Shown here piece by piece: positions 60,435-64,000 of a stretch of 64,000 nt of DNA. The position numbers and the translations under genes were made by a program. The notes below the pieces were generated by a model, which saw only the letters and a program-made list of their open reading frames with translations, was not told the origin of the DNA and made no database searches. The number at the start of each line of letters is the position of its first letter. Position 1 is the first letter of the stretch. This DNA is from Panonychus citri (taxonomy: Eukaryota > Arthropoda > Arachnida > Trombidiformes > Tetranychidae), in assembly GCF_014898815.1 (NCBI RefSeq), contig NW_026515428.1:558001-622000 (forward strand). Direction: 5' to 3'.

Positions 60435-61915
60435 ATGGATTTAGATGATCCAATGAGCTCAATAGTCTCTGAGGTAAGTTAATGATTATCTTTCCATGTT
60501 TGTTTACAATTAACTAATTGTCTTTAATTATTTTTTTTCCAGTTGTATTATGATTTTCCTGTTCCTGGCTATGAATTTAAATGTACAATACCAATGGATC
60601 AACAATTAATATCCGATGGAGAGGCAACAATTAAATCTAATGAAAGTGATCAACTTTTGGTACCTTGTTGGACGGATGTTAATTTGATCAAAATGAATTT
60701 GATTGTTACAATTTATCAACTAATTACGATTCCTCGATGTCATCGTCACCTAATTCACATGATCAATCACCGTCATCCATGTTATCACCATCAACATTAT
60801 CTCATTCACTGAATTTATCACAATCAACAACGTGTTTATCACCATCGACCTCTAATGATGATCATCAACCGATCATCATGAAAGACAATCAATCAAATCG
60901 AGACATTGAATTGTTACAATTATTTGAATCTTCAGTTTTCAATCGTTTACTTGAAGATAATTTCATCAAAATAAGTCTACAAGACGAAGCCTTGGCGGTG
61001 GAAAGTGGCCTGCGACAATTAGAATTGAATAAATACCATGAACTGGCTCGAGTTGTTGATCTATTACATGATAATCGTAATCAATTAATTGACAATCAAC
61101 AAGAACCAACAGCTAGATTTCAAATCGCTATTGTCCATAAACACACCGAAAAATTGATCAAAGTCGTCAAGAAGATTACATCGTTTTCCAACCTTTGTTT
61201 AGATGATCAAATATCGCTACTTAAATCACGATTCATTGATTTGTGTATAATCAAGAGTTTAATTTTCATCGAACCAGAGACTAGAACAATTAAGGTAAAC
61301 AATTAACAATCGTAACTCTCAACAAACTGATAAAATCTTTCATTTAAATTTCTATTTTATATATCAGAATAATGGACAACAAATCAGCATGGAAAGATGT
61401 CATATGATGAATAGCGAACAATTTATCAAATTAACAAGATCAATTAATCCAATTCTTCGTACAGATCCGATAATTAATCTACTAATTCTGTTAATTTGTC
61501 TTCTAAATCCAAACATTACCACCAATCTACGGTCAAACTTTGCTGTAAGGTAATTTAATGGTCAATCGAATTGATTTAATATCTCTAATCAATTGGGGAA
61601 ATGATTGATTCTATTAATTGATTGTTACCTTTTCTAATTGATTAACTATTTAGGAAGGAATATATTTTAACCATTCACTTGGTACAAAAGTATTTACAAC
61701 TTCGTGGCTTCACAATTAACGAATCTAATTATGAAATTAAGAATCTGATCTGTAATCTCGAAGACTTCCTGATAATGTTCAATGCTAAACAAAAGATCCA
61801 AGATGTTGCCAGAAGACATTTAGGTTACACATCTCAATTAATTGCGGAAATGTTGGATATTAATGGTCAACAGCTTAATCCAATTCCTGCTAATCAAAGT
61901 GTCAAAACAATTTAA
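60435..61915 (+). CDS. HR96-like nuclear receptor ligand-binding domain without DNA-binding domain
   Basis: Exons 60435-60473, 60543-61294, 61368-61549 and 61654-61915 give about 411 aa if a one-base frame break at about 60680-60686 is allowed (one T missing in TTAATTTGATC). The N-terminal about 150 residues are Ser/Asn/Asp-rich and contain no C4 zinc fingers. From about 215 the protein matches a nuclear receptor LBD: KVVKKITSF, then LDDQISLLKSRF (helix 3-5 signature), INPILRTDPIINLLILL and VQKYLQLRGF. The pattern is nearest the HR96/NR1J group from memory. I recall that spider mites carry many HR96-related genes with only the LBD, one of them linked to trans-regulation of detoxification genes. 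The promoter and exon 1 lie here, so lack of the DBD is not due to the window edge. Activation helix 12 is not obvious at the C-terminus. Confidence 0.78.
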
Positions 61916-62490
61916 CATCAAAATCAGATTATCAAATGTTATTAATCCTCAATCAGTTGGTTACTTCATGTTATCAAAATGTCAATTATATTGTTTAGTT
62001 TGTTTTTATTTATGTTGATCAGGTTAATTTTTTATAAAAATTTAGCTAATCAATCCGTTGATTTCTTAGGTGTAACCTAATTAAGCAACTTGATTAAGAT
62101 CAATTTTTCATCATTTAACTGATTTTAATCTGATTGGATTTAATTTTTTGTTTGTTTTATTTTTCACTAAAACTGATTGTTGATATTGAGGATTAAATTG
62201 TATTTGAATAATTTAAGATGGTGATGATTGTTGGTTGTTTCAATTAATTGGTTTGATTCAAGTTTTAGAAAATTTAATCATTCAAGTTTATTTTGACAAA
62301 ATTTGGCTGTTTTTGAATAATTAATTGGGTAGAAATTACAACAATTAGTGGAATCTGAAAACAATTGATTATATGAAAAGTTGTTAACAATTGTGATTTA
62401 GGAAAATTTAGTTTTGGGTTCAATTGATTTTTTTTTAATTTATTGTGAACACAATTAGTTTTTTATTGATATTGTTTCTTGTTAATTTAA
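61916..62490. other. Convergent intergenic region
   Basis: 575 bp between two 3' ends, very T-rich, no gene or defined terminator seen. Confidence 0.5.
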
Positions 62491-64000
62491 TTAATTGTTG
62501 TTATTATTTGGAGTATTTAAATTGTTACCACGACGAGTCCCGAAATTTGGTCTCTGACGATTTCTAAATAATGGATTTCGAGCTCGTTGTCGATTGTTAT
62601 TGTTAATTGTTGCAGTTGATTCGGTTGTTGATGAAGATGTTGATGGGGCTGGAGTTGTGGTTGATGATGGAGGTGAAGGTTGAGAGGATGATGAAGAGGA
62701 AGAAGATGAAGATGAAGATGAAGAAGATGATGAGGATGAGGATGAAGATGGAGCTAATTCGTTAATAGGTTGATCATTTGATGAAACAATTGAACTACCT
62801 GTTGATTCATTAACAATTTCTCCTGATGAGATGATTGATTCACTTTCTTTTCCTGATGATGAGTTTATTGGTGAAGATGTTGATGATTCCGATGATGATG
62901 ATGATGATGATGATCCTTGGGGTGATGATGGAGGAGGTGCAGTAGAAGTTGTGGTGGTGGTGGTTGTCGATGTCGATGTTGTGGTTTCATCTTCAACTCG
63001 ATTTCGTGATCGTGAGAAATTAGGACGAGTTCGAGGTCGAGTTCTAGTTGAACTAAAACTTGATCCTGGTCGACGGAGTAATGATGTTGGACGAGGTGTT
63101 GGTGATGAAGAGCCCGATGAACCAATAGGAGATGCAGTTGTTGTAGAAGTTGTTGTGGATGTTGATGTAGTTGTAGTTCTTGGTGTTGTCCTAACAATTG
63201 AATTAAATCTACCTCGAGATGAACCAAATCGACGAGGGAAAGACGAAGGTGCTGATGAACTAACAGAAACTACTGGCGATTGTGTAGTTACAACGGGAGG
63301 AGAAACTGAAACTGGTGCTTCTCCCGACACAGGAACTAAAGGTTGAGATACTGGTGCCGATTGTGGGGGTTGTGGGGGTTGTGGAGGATTAGAACCATTT
63401 CCGATTGATGATGATGGATCAGTTTCGGTAGACGGAGTAGTGATCTTATTAATATCATTTCGATTGGGTCGGTAAGGTCTTCGTAAAGATGAGCCAAAGT
63501 TTCGTGGACGAGGTCGAGGTGTTGTTGTGGTTGTGGTTGTGGTCGAAGTGGTTGTAGTAGATGTAGACGATGGGACTAATATCGGTGATGATCTTGGACG
63601 ATTCAATGGAGTCAAACGATTCGCAGTGTTACCAAATCGACGACGAGCACCATAACCTAATTAAAGATTAATTGATTATAAGAAAACAAAGTTTAATATT
63701 AGATTTAAATCATTCATCAAATTATTGCTTCTAAATTAATCCAACGCAGTAAAAGTAATTGTTTCACTTTATTTTTAAATTGAATTTTAATAAACGTGAC
63801 TCATTCAGAATCTTAATTAATAGGAAATATGATTAATTAATTTACCTGGACGAGCTCTTGGTGCTTCGGTTGTTGTTGTTGTTGATTCTTCAATGGGTAT
63901 TGATGCTGTTGTAGGAGGAGGAGGTGGTGGAGGTGGTGTTGTTGTTGTGGTCGTAGTTGTGGTTGTGGTTGATGTTGTGCTTGGAGTTAAATCAGATTCT
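62491..64000 (-). CDS. Ser/Thr/Pro-rich protein with Arg-rich stripes, 5' part beyond the window
   Basis: Last exon 62491-63656 and previous exon from 63846 to beyond the right edge, joined in frame (CCA G|GT TAT). Long Thr and Ser runs alternate with short Arg/Pro/Phe/Gly blocks (RPRPRNFGSS, PRRFGSSRG, RNRQRPNFG) and a Pro6 run. The composition is mucin-like and would be heavily O-glycosylated if secreted. An extracellular-matrix or cuticle-associated protein is possible, but no domain is visible. The intron (63657-63845) has a good donor GTAAAT and acceptor TTAATTAG. The consistent frame across the splice and the repeating Arg stripe support a real gene. The opposite strand is open too, but that is a shadow of the repeats. 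Confidence 0.65.

Noticed and set aside
62831..63346. 171-codon Asp/Val-rich + strand frame
   Set aside because: Antisense of the Ser/Thr-rich protein; the - strand frame has the coherent splice join.
1..64000. tRNA, rRNA, CRISPR or intact transposon
   Set aside because: I looked for tRNA arm motifs, terminal repeats and transposase or reverse-transcriptase signatures and found none convincing.

Overview
This is an AT-rich nuclear genomic window from an animal. The gene set is arthropod-like: Rab32, a USP53/54 (echinus-type) ubiquitin hydrolase, eIF3g, Hen1, Diaphanous, mARC, a dihydroceramide desaturase, a short PHGDH and an HR96-like nuclear receptor. Two things suggest an acariform, possibly spider-mite-like, species: coding exons are long, with few introns that are mostly under 1.2 kb, and the last gene is a nuclear-receptor ligand-binding domain with no DNA-binding domain, a type I recall being expanded in tetranychid mites. 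The species call is inference.

Layout. 774-2117 is Rab32 (+). 3226-27561 is the USP53/54 orthologue (+), whose first intron is 17.9 kb of low-complexity AT-rich DNA, 28% of the window. 27562-35500 is an alternating array: two damaged eIF3g-like copies (-), each followed by a decayed fragment of the USP gene (+), ending at the intact eIF3g gene (-). 36017-37827 is an MFSD4-like transporter (-), divergent from Hen1 (38389-39221, +). 40709-45712 is Diaphanous (+). 46819-47451 encodes a small secreted or membrane protein I do not recognise (+). 48700-53481 holds three tandem mARC/MOSC genes (-). 54561-55682 is a DEGS-type sphingolipid desaturase (-), and 57949-59319 is PHGDH (+). 60435-61915 is the nuclear receptor (+), and 62491 to the right edge is the 3' part of a Ser/Thr/Pro-rich protein gene (-).

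Most genes are unrelated housekeeping loci. The unusual parts are the USP/eIF3g duplication array, patchy high identity within that array and between two mARC copies (probable gene conversion), and the receptor without a DNA-binding domain. Four otherwise well conserved genes (MFS, Hen1, one mARC copy, nuclear receptor) each lose frame by one base. In three the base is missing from an A or T run; in the MFS gene one G too many is present at a splice acceptor. This could be an assembly artefact or real lesions. I saw no tRNA, rRNA, CRISPR array or recognisable transposon.
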